Source of the DNA: Pseudomonas sp. B33.4
Lineage (GTDB): Bacteria; Pseudomonadota; Gammaproteobacteria; Pseudomonadales; Pseudomonadaceae
NCBI RefSeq assembly: GCF_034555375.1
Contig: NZ_CP140706.1
Coordinates: 2,099,001-2,163,000, forward strand
Length of the DNA: 64,000 nucleotides
Direction: 5' to 3'
Part shown: in pieces, positions 28,601 through 36,222 of the stretch
How the letters are laid out: the number at the start of each line of letters is the position of its first letter
How positions within the stretch are numbered: the stretch's first letter is position 1
The notes under the pieces: model-generated
The model's database searches: none
The model's input: only the letters and a program-made list of their open reading frames with translations
Told to the model about the DNA's origin: nothing
Program-made: the position numbers and the translations under genes

Positions 28601-31600
28601 AATACATCGGGCGGATCGACCATCAGGTGAAGATTCGCGGTTTCCGCATTGAGTTGGGCGAAATCGAAGCGCAACTGCTCGAACAGGCTGCCGTACGCCA
28701 GGCGGTGGTGCTGGCGCAGCCGGGCCTCAGTGGTCAACAACTGGTTGCGTATCTGGTGCCGACTGATGCGGCGTTACTCGACGCCAGCGCCGCTGAACAA
28801 GCGCAATGGCGCGACAGCGTGCGTGCCGAGCTCAAGGAAAATCTGCCGGATCACATGATCCCGGCGCACCTGTTGCTGCTCGCGCAATTGCCGCTGACCG
28901 CCAACGGCAAGCTCAACCGCAGCGCGTTGCCGTCGCCGGACGCCAGTCAGGCGCAGCAGACCTATCAGGCGCCGCAAAGCGAGCTGGAACAACGCTTGGC
29001 CACGATCTGGCAAGACGTGCTGAAGCTGCCGCAAGTGGGCCTCAACGATAACTTCTTCGAATTGGGTGGCGACTCGATCATCTCGATTCAGGTGGTCAGC
29101 CGCGCGCGTCAGGCCGGTATTCGCCTGAACCCGAAAGACCTGTTCCAGCACCAGACCGTTCAGCGACTGGCACTGGTCGCGCAGTTGGGCGACGACGAAA
29201 CGAGCATCGACCAACAAGCGGTCACCGGCGCAGCGTTGCTGTTGCCGATCCAGCAGCAGTTCTTCGACGATGAAATCCCTGAGCGTCATCACTGGAACCA
29301 GTCGGTGCTGCTCAAACCGCGTCAGCCGCTGGACGGGGAGAAAATCGAGCAAGTGTTGCGTGCGCTGGTCGCGCATCACGATGCCTTGCGCCTGAGTTTC
29401 ACTCAGCACAACGGCGTGTGGCAGGCCGAGCACCGCGCGGTTGAAGATCAGCCACATAACCTGCTGTGGCAGGAAGACGTCGCCGATGCCGCCGCGCTGG
29501 AGGCCTTGGGCAACCGCGCCCAGCGCAGCCTCGATCTGCAGAACGGGCCGCTGTTGCGCGCGGTGCTGGCGAATCTGGCCGATGGCACCCAGCGTTTGCA
29601 GTTGGTGATCCATCACCTGGTCGTCGACGGTGTGTCGTGGCGGATTCTGCTGGAAGACCTGCAAAACGCTTATCAGCAATTGCTCGACGGTCAGCCACTG
29701 AAGCTGCCGGCGAAAACCAGTGCTTTCAAGGACTGGAGCGAGCACTTGCAGCGCTACGCCAACAGCGCGGCGTTGCAGCAGGAACTGGCTTACTGGCAAA
29801 CCAGCCTGAGCGATGTCAGCACGAATCTGCCGTGCAAACATGTCGACGCCGGTCAGCACAATCGGCTGGCGCACACTGTGCAGAGCCGTCTCGGCAGCGA
29901 GCTGACCCGACAGTTGCTGCAAGAAGCCCCGGCGGCGTATCGCACCCAGGTCAACGACTTGCTGCTGACTGCGTTGGCGCGGGTCATTGGCCGCTGGAGC
30001 GGGCAGGCTTCGACACTGATTCAGCTCGAAGGTCATGGTCGTGAAGAGCTGTTCGACGGTGTTGACCTGACCCGCACTGTGGGCTGGTTCACCAGCCTGT
30101 TCCCGGTGCGCCTGACCCCGGCAGCTACGGCCGGCGAGTCGATCAAACAGATCAAGGAACAACTGCGCTCGATCCCCAACAAGGGCATCGGTTTCGGCGC
30201 ACTGCGTCATCTTGGCGATGCTCAGGCACAACAGAGCCTGCGTGAATTGCCGACCCCGCGCATCACCTTCAACTACCTCGGCCAGTTCGACGGCAGTTTC
30301 GAGGGCGATGACGGCGCGCTGTTCGCACCGGCGCCGGACAACGCCGGTCTCGACCAGAGCCCGGACGCGCCAATGGGCAATTGGCTGACCCTCAACGGTC
30401 AGGTGTACGGCGGCGAATTGCGCGTAGGCTGGACATTCAGCAGCGAGCGTTTCGACAGTGCTGTGATCGAAGCACTGGCGGCGGATTACGCCGAGGAGCT
30501 GGCCGCTTTGATCGGCTATTGCCTGACCCCGGGCGTCGCTGGGCTGACGCCTTCGGACTTCCCGCTGGCCGGCCTGACCCAGGCGCAGCTCGACGGCTTG
30601 CCAACCCGCCCGCAGCAGATTGCAGACATTTATCCGTTGTCGCCGATGCAGCAGGGCATGTTGTTCCACACCCTCTACGCGCAACAGTCCGGTGATTACA
30701 TCAACCAGATGTGTGTGGCCGTCGATGGCTTGCAGGTCGAGCGTTTCCGCGATGCCTGGCAAGCGGCGATGGACAGCCACGAAGTCCTGCGCAGCGGTTT
30801 TGTCTGGGAAGGCGATCTACCCAACGCGCTGCAAGTGGTGCACAAAGGCTTGCTAGTGCCGTTCAGCGTGCTCGACTGGCGTGATCGCGGCGACCTGGCG
30901 CCAGCCCTGAAAGCCCTGGAACTTGAGCAACGCCTGCAAGGTTTTGATCTGCACGCGGCACCGTTGCTGCGCCTGGTCGTGGTGCAGGTGGCGGCTGAGC
31001 GCTTCCATCTGATTTACACCTCGCACCACATTCTGATGGACGGCTGGAGCAACTCGCAGTTGCTCGGCGATGTATTGCAGCGCTATCACGGCCACGCGCC
31101 GGCGATGGGGGCGGGGCGTTATCGCGATTACATCGAGTGGTTGGCGCAGCAGGATGCGCAGGTCACGGAAAACTTCTGGAAGGGCCAACTGGCCGACTTC
31201 GAGACACCGACGTATCTGGCCGATGCTGTGCCGCACCTCGTTGATGCAACCGTCACCGGTCAGGGTGAATACCTGCTGACCCTCGACACGCACGCGACCG
31301 CCGAACTCAACAGTTTTGCCCGGGCGCAAAAGGTCACGGTCAACACGCTGGTGCAAGCCGCGTGGCTCTTGCTGTTGCAACGCTACACCGGGCAGGACAC
31401 GGTCACGTTCGGCGCCACGGTATCGGGGCGACCGGCGCAGTTGAATGGCGTCGAAGGGCAGATCGGTCTGTTCATCAACACCTTGCCGATCATTGCCAGC
31501 CCACGTGCCGAACAGTCGTTGCCGCAATGGCTGCAACAGGTGCAGGCACAGAACCTGTTGCTGCGCGAGCAAGAGCACACACCGCTGTTCGATATTCAGC

Positions 31601-34600
31601 GTTGGGCAGGGCAGAGCGGTGAGGCGTTGTTCGATAACATTCTGGTGTTCGAGAACTACCCGATTGCCGAAGCCTTGCAGCAAGCCGAATCGGCTGACCT
31701 GCGCTTTGGCGAGGTTGACCGGTATGAGCAGACCAACTATCCGCTGACGTTGATGGTCAACCTCGATCAGCAATTGACCGTGCACTTCAGCTATCAGCAC
31801 ACAAGCTTTGCCGCCGCCACCGTGGTCAAACTGGCAACGCAGTTGCAGCAACTGTTGCGCGGCATGCACGCCAGCGCCGATGCCTGCCTGGGCGAGTGGA
31901 ACTTGCTGGAGGAAGGCGACGAGCAACGTATTCTGCGTGACTGGAACCCGCAGGCAACCGCTGACCTTGAGCCGATTTGCATTCACCAGGCCATCGAGCG
32001 TCAGGTCGCTGCCCAGCCGGACGCGCGCGCCGTGACGTTCGGCCAGCAGTCCTTCAGTTATGGCGATATCGATGCCCGGGCCAATCGCCTGGCGCATCGT
32101 TTGATCAGCATCGGCGTCGCTCCGGAAATCCGCGTCGGTGTGGCCATGCAGCGCTCCGACAATCTGCTGGTGGCATTGCTCGCGGTCCTCAAGGCTGGTG
32201 GCACGTACGTGCCGCTGGACCCGGATTACCCGGCGGATCGGGTCGCCTACATGCTTGAAGACAGCCGCGCTCGCGTGCTGCTGACCGAAACCGATGTAGC
32301 CGCCACCCTGTCGCTCGCCAGCGACATGCAAGTGTTGCTCCTGGATCAACTGGATCTCTCGGCCTACAGCACGCTCGCGCCGGTCACCGACGTGAGTGTG
32401 AACAATCTTGCCTACGTGATTTACACCTCTGGTTCCACCGGCAAGCCCAAAGGCGTATCGATCAGCCATGCCAACATCATGGCGCTCAGCGACTGGTCGA
32501 AGCATCTCTACAGCCGCGAGGACATTCAAGGTGTGCTCGCTTCGACGTCGGTGTGTTTCGACCTGTCGGTGTGGGAGCTGTTTGTCACCCTGGCCAATGG
32601 CGGTTCGTTGATCATTGCGCGCAACGCGCTGGAGTTGCCGCACTTGCCGGCGCGCGATCAGGTGCGCCTGATCAATACCGTGCCGTCGGCAATCAATGCC
32701 TTGCAAGACTCTGGCGATATTCCTGCCAGCGTACGCATCATCAACCTGTGCGGCGAAGCGCTGAAGCAGAACCTCGTGGACACGCTTTATCAACAGGCAA
32801 CCATCGCCGATATCTTCGACTTGTACGGCCCGTCGGAAGATACCGTTTACTCCACCTGGACCCGTCGAGAGGCAGGCGGCACGGCGAACATCGGTCGACC
32901 GATGATCCGCACCGCCAGTTATGTGCTGGGCGGCGATCTGCAACCGGCACCGCAGGGTGTGTCGGCGGAGTTGTACCTGGCCGGTGCCGGCCTCAGCCGT
33001 GGCTATCTGGGCCGGGCGGCGATGACCGCAGAGAAATTCGTGCCCAATCCGTTCGCCGGCAATGGCGAGCGTATGTACCGCACCGGCGACCTGACCCGTT
33101 ATCTGGGCGACGGCACGTTGCAATACGTCGGGCGTATCGATCACCAGGTGAAGGTGCGCGGTTTCCGTATCGAGCTGGGCGAAATCGAAGCGCGTCTGTT
33201 GCAGATCGACAACGTCAGCCAGGCACTGGTGGTGGCGCAACCGATCGCCTCCAGCCATCAACTGGTGGCGTATGTGGTGGTCGATGATGCGACCGTGGCC
33301 AGCGCCGATGCAGCCGCGCAAGCCGTTCTGCGCGAAGCGCTGAAGACGCAACTCAAGGTGCACCTGCCGGACTACATGATTCCGGCGCACGTGCTGTTCC
33401 TCGCCAGCCTGCCGCTGACGCCGAATGGCAAGGTCGACCGCAAAGCCTTGCCGAGCGTCGACGCGTTTGTCGCGGCGGGTGATTTCGTTGCCCCGGTCGG
33501 TGAACTGGAACAGCAGATCGCAGCCATCTGGCAGAACGTCCTGGAGCTCGATCAGGTCAGCCGCGAGGATCATTTCTTCGAACTGGGCGGGCACTCGCTG
33601 CTGGCCACTCAGGCAGTCTCGCGTTTGCGCCATTTGACCGGCGGCACGTTGAGCCTGCGCGACCTGTTCAACTATCCGCGCCTCAAGGATCTGGCCACCT
33701 GGATGGCCGCGGAACAGACGCCGGCCCTCGGCGGGGCGGCCAGTCAGGCCGTTCCACTGAAGGCCTGGGGCGCCAAGTCGACGGCACCGCTGTCGTTGGT
33801 GCAACGTCGTTTGTGGGTCGCCGAACAATTGTCCGGCGGCAGCTCGGCCTACGGCATGCCGCTGGCCTTGCGCTTGCGCGGTGAGCTGTCGGTCGAGCGC
33901 TTCATGAGCAGTTTTGCCGAAGTGGTGCGCCGTCATGAGGTGTTGCGCACCGCGTACTCGCAGGATGACGAAGGTGATCCGATTGCGCTGATTGCCGAGC
34001 AGGTCGACGTCGACTTCCCGTTGCTCGATTTGTCCGGTCTGTCGCGCAGTGCCCAGGAAGAACAGGTGGCGCAGGCCGCGCTGGATAACGCGCGAACGCC
34101 GATCGATCTGGAGCAGGCACCATTGTGGCGCGGGCGCATCCTGCATCTGTCGCCGACCGAGCATGTGCTGTTGTTCTCCATGCATCACATCATTTCTGAC
34201 GGTTGGTCGATGGGCGTATTGATCAATGAGCTGGTGCAGATCTATGAGTTGAGCAAGGCCGGTGCTGCCGCGTCGTTGCCGGCGCTGGAAGTGCAGTACT
34301 CGGACTTTGCCCTGTGGCAACAGGAGCTGGAACGCCGAGGGATTCTCGGCCAGCAGGCGGATTACTGGAGAGAGAGGCTCAGTGGCTACAGCGGGCAGCT
34401 CAACCTGCCGCTGGACACCCCGCGAGGGCCGGTGGCGTCGTACGACGGTGATGCCGTGCAGTTCCATCTGCCGAAGGATTTGAGTCAGGCCTTGCGCAAG
34501 GTTGCCAATGACGCCGGGGTGACGCTGTACAGCACGCTGCTGGCGTCGTTCCAGGTGCTGTTGCATCAATTCAGCGGCGGCGACGACGTGTTGGTCGGCG

Positions 34601-36222
34601 CCGACGTCGCCGGGCGCGAGCAGGCGCAGCTGGAGCAACTGATCGGCTTCTTCGTCAACGTCTTGCCGCTGCGTTCGCGCTTCTCGGCCGACACGGCGTT
34701 CTCGACTTTCCTCGCGGGCACTCAGGACACCTTGCTCGGCGCGCTGGAGCATCAGGACCTGCCGCTGGACATGATCGTCGAATCCTGCGGCGTGCCGCGT
34801 CACAAGGGCATGAACCCGTTGGTGCAGGTGTTGTTCGTGATGAACAACCTGCCGGGCCGCACCCAATCCATGGGCGGTTTGAGCGTCGAACCACTGGCGG
34901 CGCTGCAGAGCCATTCTAAATTCGACATGGCATTGTTCGTTGACGAAGAAGAAGGGCAATTGCTGGGTAATTGGCAATTCGCCACAACCTTGTTCGGACA
35001 CGAGCGCATTCAGTACCTGGTGAAGGCCTGGATAGCCCTGTTGGAACAGATCGTCGCTGATCAGGACATTCAATTGGGAGCTATCAGCATGCCAGTCGAC
35101 AATTTAGCAGTGGCCGCCAAACCCGCTGCCCCCGGGCCCAAGGCCGACAAACTGGGCAAGTTCCTCAAACGTGGCGCCGCCCCGGTGGCCAAGGTTCGCC
35201 CGGCGCCGATCCGCGAATCGCTGATCGCTGCGCCGCAGCCTTTCCCGCTGTTGATGGAACCGAACGAGGCGCAGCTGGATTTGATCGAGTGGATCAAGCA
35301 CAACCGGCCGCTGATCGAAGAAAAACTGGCGACCCACGCCGGCATTCTCTTCCGCGGTTTCGAGCTCGATGGCATTCAGGGTTTTGAAGCGTTCGCCGAA
35401 GCGATTCATCCGGGCCTGTACGGTCAATACGGCGATCTGCCGAAGAAGGAGGGCGGCAAGAACACCTATCGCTCCACGCCGTACCCGGAACGCAAGATGA
35501 TCCTGTTCCACAACGAGAGCTCGCATCAGGATCGCTGGCCGCGCAAGCAGATGTTCTATTGCGAGCAAGCGGCGCCGGTCGGCGGTGCAACGCCGGTAGT
35601 CGACTGCCGCTTGATGTACGAAAAACTGCCGGCAGACCTGCGTGACAAGTTCGAGTCCAAGGGGTTGTTGTATGTGCGCACCTTCACCGACAACCTCGAC
35701 GTGTCGTGGCAGCACTTCTTCAAGACCGAAGACCGTGCCGAAGTCGAAGCCCGCTGCCGCGCGGGCGGTATCGAGTGGCGCTGGCTCGACAACAACGAAC
35801 TGCAAACCCGTACTCCGGGGCCAGCGATCATTCGTCACCCGATCACCGGCGCCAAGTCATTCTTCAATCAGGTGCAGTTGCACCACATCTATTGGCTGGA
35901 GCCGGATGTGCGTGAAGACCTGCTGTCGATGTTCGGCGCCGAGCGCATGCCGCGTCATGTGTATTACGGCGACGGCACACCGATCGAAGACGACGTGATG
36001 CAGCGCATTGGCGAGCTGTACGAAGAGTGCGCCGTGCGGTTCGACTGGCAGAAAGGCGACGCCATTTTGCTCGACAACATGCTGGTGGCACATGCCCGCG
36101 ATCCGTTCGAGGGCCCGCGCAAGATTGTCGTCGCCATGGGTGACATGTACGACCACAGCAGCCTGGAGCGCCCGGCCAGCAACGCCCGGGCGGCATTGAA
36201 TACCGAGGAAAGCGGCGCATGA
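22696..36222 (+). CDS. pvdJ: Pyoverdine side-chain NRPS with fused Asp beta-hydroxylase
   Basis: A 4508-aa synthetase; its ATG overlaps the previous stop (TGATG) with GGAGGAA before it. Module 1: C (HHIIADG about 184), A (about 665), T (about 1044). Module 2: C (HHIVSDG about 1237), A (about 1719), T (GGDSI about 2118), E (HHLVVDG about 2306). Module 3: C (HHILMDG about 2777), A (about 3245), T (about 3625). Then a complete C domain (HHIISDG about 3830), an Ala/Pro/Lys-rich linker (about 4132-4175) and a TauD/SyrP-like Fe(II)/2-oxoglutarate hydroxylase (about 4180-4495) with HNE near 4272, a distal His in LVAHARDPF and GPRK for 2-oxoglutarate. Pockets read DILQLGLIWK (Gly), DFWNVGMVHK (Thr, epimerised so D-allo-Thr) and DLWNNCLVYK (Ala-like, less sure). 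The hydroxylase and the last C domain serve the Asp module that begins on the next protein. pvdJ is a positional name. Confidence 0.9.
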   Translation: MDKSVALRVAKRFITLPLDKRKLYLEKMLEEGVSPANLPIPETRSGFAAIPLSYAQERQLFLWQMDPHSTAYHIPSALRLKGQLDVAALERSFNAVAARHESLRTTFAEHGETFCQVIHPQLPLRITLAPLPAGLDSAGEEAAIKAFVEGETARPFNLQQGPLLRVALLKVADDDHVLVLIQHHIIADGWSIKVLVNELIQHYAADTAGQPLALPELEVQYADYAIWQRHWLEAGERERQLAYWIKTLDGEQPVLELPIDFPRPAVQSLRGARLQLDLPATLGDALKQLAQREGASLFMVLLASFQALLHRYSGQAQIRVGVPTANRNRVETEGLIGFFVNTQVLNAEVNGQLPFNQLLAQVKQAAMAAQAHQDLPFEQLIEALQPERSLSHSPVFQVMFNHQTSRDQGRSAVQLPQLSVEDVQWEGRTAQFDLTLNTYESNDGFAAELTYATDLFKPETVERLARHWQNLLQGIVAAPTQRVGELPLLESAEHGVLLQDWLRVADHSAQAECVQQDFALQAQRNPQATALIIGNDVLTYGELDARANQLARHLIEAGVGPDQLVGIAVERSVEMIVGLLAILKAGGAYVPLDPAYPEDRLAYMIEDSGLQLLLTQTHLQAQLPIPAGVQTLLLDQPGDWLATYPQTAPSVAVNGEHLAYTIYTSGSTGKPKGVMVRHAALSNFVASMIKQPGIAAADRMLSLTTFSFDIFGLEIYGPLLAGACVVLTGKDVHQDPQAVLALIERHAVSVLQATPSTWRMLLDNEHSAILNGRTFLCGGEALPQELAKRMLALTPSVWNLYGPTETTIWSAQHALSADHSRPFLGTPIDNTALYILGSDLELNPLGAPGELLIGGDGLARGYFQRPSLTAERFVPDPFSANGARLYRTGDLTRYRAEGVIEYIGRIDHQVKIRGFRIELGEIEARLLAFDSVRETVVVAQDGPTGPQLVGYVVPSASTVDEVELRAELKASLKAELPEYMVPAHLLFLAQLPLTPNGKVDRKALPAPDASQLQSTYIAPQTATQHAVAEIWQAVLKLERVGLSDNFFELGGHSLLVTQVVSRVRQTLNVQVPLRTLFEHSTLEDFVAALGVDQATQEPPIVALPRLQPLALSYAQERQWFLWQLEPTSTAYHVPAALRLRGELNLPALQQSFNALIERHESLRTCFVEEQGTTLQVIQTQGTLDLQVQDVAGLDDAALQALVAEETLHLFNLQQGPLLRVKLLRLAADDHALVITLHHIVSDGWSMNIMVDELVALYAAYSQGQTAQLPALPVQYADYAVWQKQWMDAGERERQLNYWTAQLGDGDQPLLELPTDRPRPAEQSYRGARRDIPLSLELASALKQVAQRENVTLFALLLASFQTLLHRYSGQADIRVGVPVANRNRVDTEGLIGFFVNTQVLKAEFDSQQTFRSLLQQVKSTVLGAQAHQDLPFEQLVDALQPERSLSHSPLFQVMHNHQSQARQAQGATRLPQLQIEGLPWASNTAQFDLTLNTFESTDNVWAELTYATDLFDLDTIERLSQHWTNLLQGIVTDSGQRIAELPLHDAAERAATLLQWNPAVADFPSEQCLHHLIEAQAARAPQAVAVTYAEQSLSYVELNSRANQLAHKLIASGVGPDVRVGLAVERSLDMLVGLLAILKAGGAYVPLDPSYPEERLSYMIGDSGIDLLLTQSHLLARLPVPDSVRSLMLDQDREDLEGYSDSNPQVSMSADNLAYVIYTSGSTGQPKGTLLAHRNVLRLFEATAAWFDFGAQDVWSLFHSYAFDFSVWEIFGALLYGGKLVVVPYEVSRSPEDFFALLCREGITVLNQTPSAFKQLMQVACAPEHAAQQLALRYVVFGGEALEVKSLRPWFERFGDQTPQLINMYGITETTVHVTYRPLSMADLQRDASSPIGEPIPDLSWYLLDGDLNPVAKGSIGELYVGRAGLARGYLNRADLTSLRFIPDPFAADGGRLYRTGDLARYRADGVIEYIGRIDHQVKIRGFRIELGEIEAQLLEQAAVRQAVVLAQPGLSGQQLVAYLVPTDAALLDASAAEQAQWRDSVRAELKENLPDHMIPAHLLLLAQLPLTANGKLNRSALPSPDASQAQQTYQAPQSELEQRLATIWQDVLKLPQVGLNDNFFELGGDSIISIQVVSRARQAGIRLNPKDLFQHQTVQRLALVAQLGDDETSIDQQAVTGAALLLPIQQQFFDDEIPERHHWNQSVLLKPRQPLDGEKIEQVLRALVAHHDALRLSFTQHNGVWQAEHRAVEDQPHNLLWQEDVADAAALEALGNRAQRSLDLQNGPLLRAVLANLADGTQRLQLVIHHLVVDGVSWRILLEDLQNAYQQLLDGQPLKLPAKTSAFKDWSEHLQRYANSAALQQELAYWQTSLSDVSTNLPCKHVDAGQHNRLAHTVQSRLGSELTRQLLQEAPAAYRTQVNDLLLTALARVIGRWSGQASTLIQLEGHGREELFDGVDLTRTVGWFTSLFPVRLTPAATAGESIKQIKEQLRSIPNKGIGFGALRHLGDAQAQQSLRELPTPRITFNYLGQFDGSFEGDDGALFAPAPDNAGLDQSPDAPMGNWLTLNGQVYGGELRVGWTFSSERFDSAVIEALAADYAEELAALIGYCLTPGVAGLTPSDFPLAGLTQAQLDGLPTRPQQIADIYPLSPMQQGMLFHTLYAQQSGDYINQMCVAVDGLQVERFRDAWQAAMDSHEVLRSGFVWEGDLPNALQVVHKGLLVPFSVLDWRDRGDLAPALKALELEQRLQGFDLHAAPLLRLVVVQVAAERFHLIYTSHHILMDGWSNSQLLGDVLQRYHGHAPAMGAGRYRDYIEWLAQQDAQVTENFWKGQLADFETPTYLADAVPHLVDATVTGQGEYLLTLDTHATAELNSFARAQKVTVNTLVQAAWLLLLQRYTGQDTVTFGATVSGRPAQLNGVEGQIGLFINTLPIIASPRAEQSLPQWLQQVQAQNLLLREQEHTPLFDIQRWAGQSGEALFDNILVFENYPIAEALQQAESADLRFGEVDRYEQTNYPLTLMVNLDQQLTVHFSYQHTSFAAATVVKLATQLQQLLRGMHASADACLGEWNLLEEGDEQRILRDWNPQATADLEPICIHQAIERQVAAQPDARAVTFGQQSFSYGDIDARANRLAHRLISIGVAPEIRVGVAMQRSDNLLVALLAVLKAGGTYVPLDPDYPADRVAYMLEDSRARVLLTETDVAATLSLASDMQVLLLDQLDLSAYSTLAPVTDVSVNNLAYVIYTSGSTGKPKGVSISHANIMALSDWSKHLYSREDIQGVLASTSVCFDLSVWELFVTLANGGSLIIARNALELPHLPARDQVRLINTVPSAINALQDSGDIPASVRIINLCGEALKQNLVDTLYQQATIADIFDLYGPSEDTVYSTWTRREAGGTANIGRPMIRTASYVLGGDLQPAPQGVSAELYLAGAGLSRGYLGRAAMTAEKFVPNPFAGNGERMYRTGDLTRYLGDGTLQYVGRIDHQVKVRGFRIELGEIEARLLQIDNVSQALVVAQPIASSHQLVAYVVVDDATVASADAAAQAVLREALKTQLKVHLPDYMIPAHVLFLASLPLTPNGKVDRKALPSVDAFVAAGDFVAPVGELEQQIAAIWQNVLELDQVSREDHFFELGGHSLLATQAVSRLRHLTGGTLSLRDLFNYPRLKDLATWMAAEQTPALGGAASQAVPLKAWGAKSTAPLSLVQRRLWVAEQLSGGSSAYGMPLALRLRGELSVERFMSSFAEVVRRHEVLRTAYSQDDEGDPIALIAEQVDVDFPLLDLSGLSRSAQEEQVAQAALDNARTPIDLEQAPLWRGRILHLSPTEHVLLFSMHHIISDGWSMGVLINELVQIYELSKAGAAASLPALEVQYSDFALWQQELERRGILGQQADYWRERLSGYSGQLNLPLDTPRGPVASYDGDAVQFHLPKDLSQALRKVANDAGVTLYSTLLASFQVLLHQFSGGDDVLVGADVAGREQAQLEQLIGFFVNVLPLRSRFSADTAFSTFLAGTQDTLLGALEHQDLPLDMIVESCGVPRHKGMNPLVQVLFVMNNLPGRTQSMGGLSVEPLAALQSHSKFDMALFVDEEEGQLLGNWQFATTLFGHERIQYLVKAWIALLEQIVADQDIQLGAISMPVDNLAVAAKPAAPGPKADKLGKFLKRGAAPVAKVRPAPIRESLIAAPQPFPLLMEPNEAQLDLIEWIKHNRPLIEEKLATHAGILFRGFELDGIQGFEAFAEAIHPGLYGQYGDLPKKEGGKNTYRSTPYPERKMILFHNESSHQDRWPRKQMFYCEQAAPVGGATPVVDCRLMYEKLPADLRDKFESKGLLYVRTFTDNLDVSWQHFFKTEDRAEVEARCRAGGIEWRWLDNNELQTRTPGPAIIRHPITGAKSFFNQVQLHHIYWLEPDVREDLLSMFGAERMPRHVYYGDGTPIEDDVMQRIGELYEECAVRFDWQKGDAILLDNMLVAHARDPFEGPRKIVVAMGDMYDHSSLERPASNARAALNTEESGA

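Noticed and set aside
30853..35073. A 1406-codon open frame antisense to the second NRPS, and similar long antisense frames at 11624-14374, 16313-19186 and 23197-25734
   Set aside because: They are shadows of strong GC-rich codon use on the NRPS strand; their translations are rich in His, Gln and Arg with no domains.
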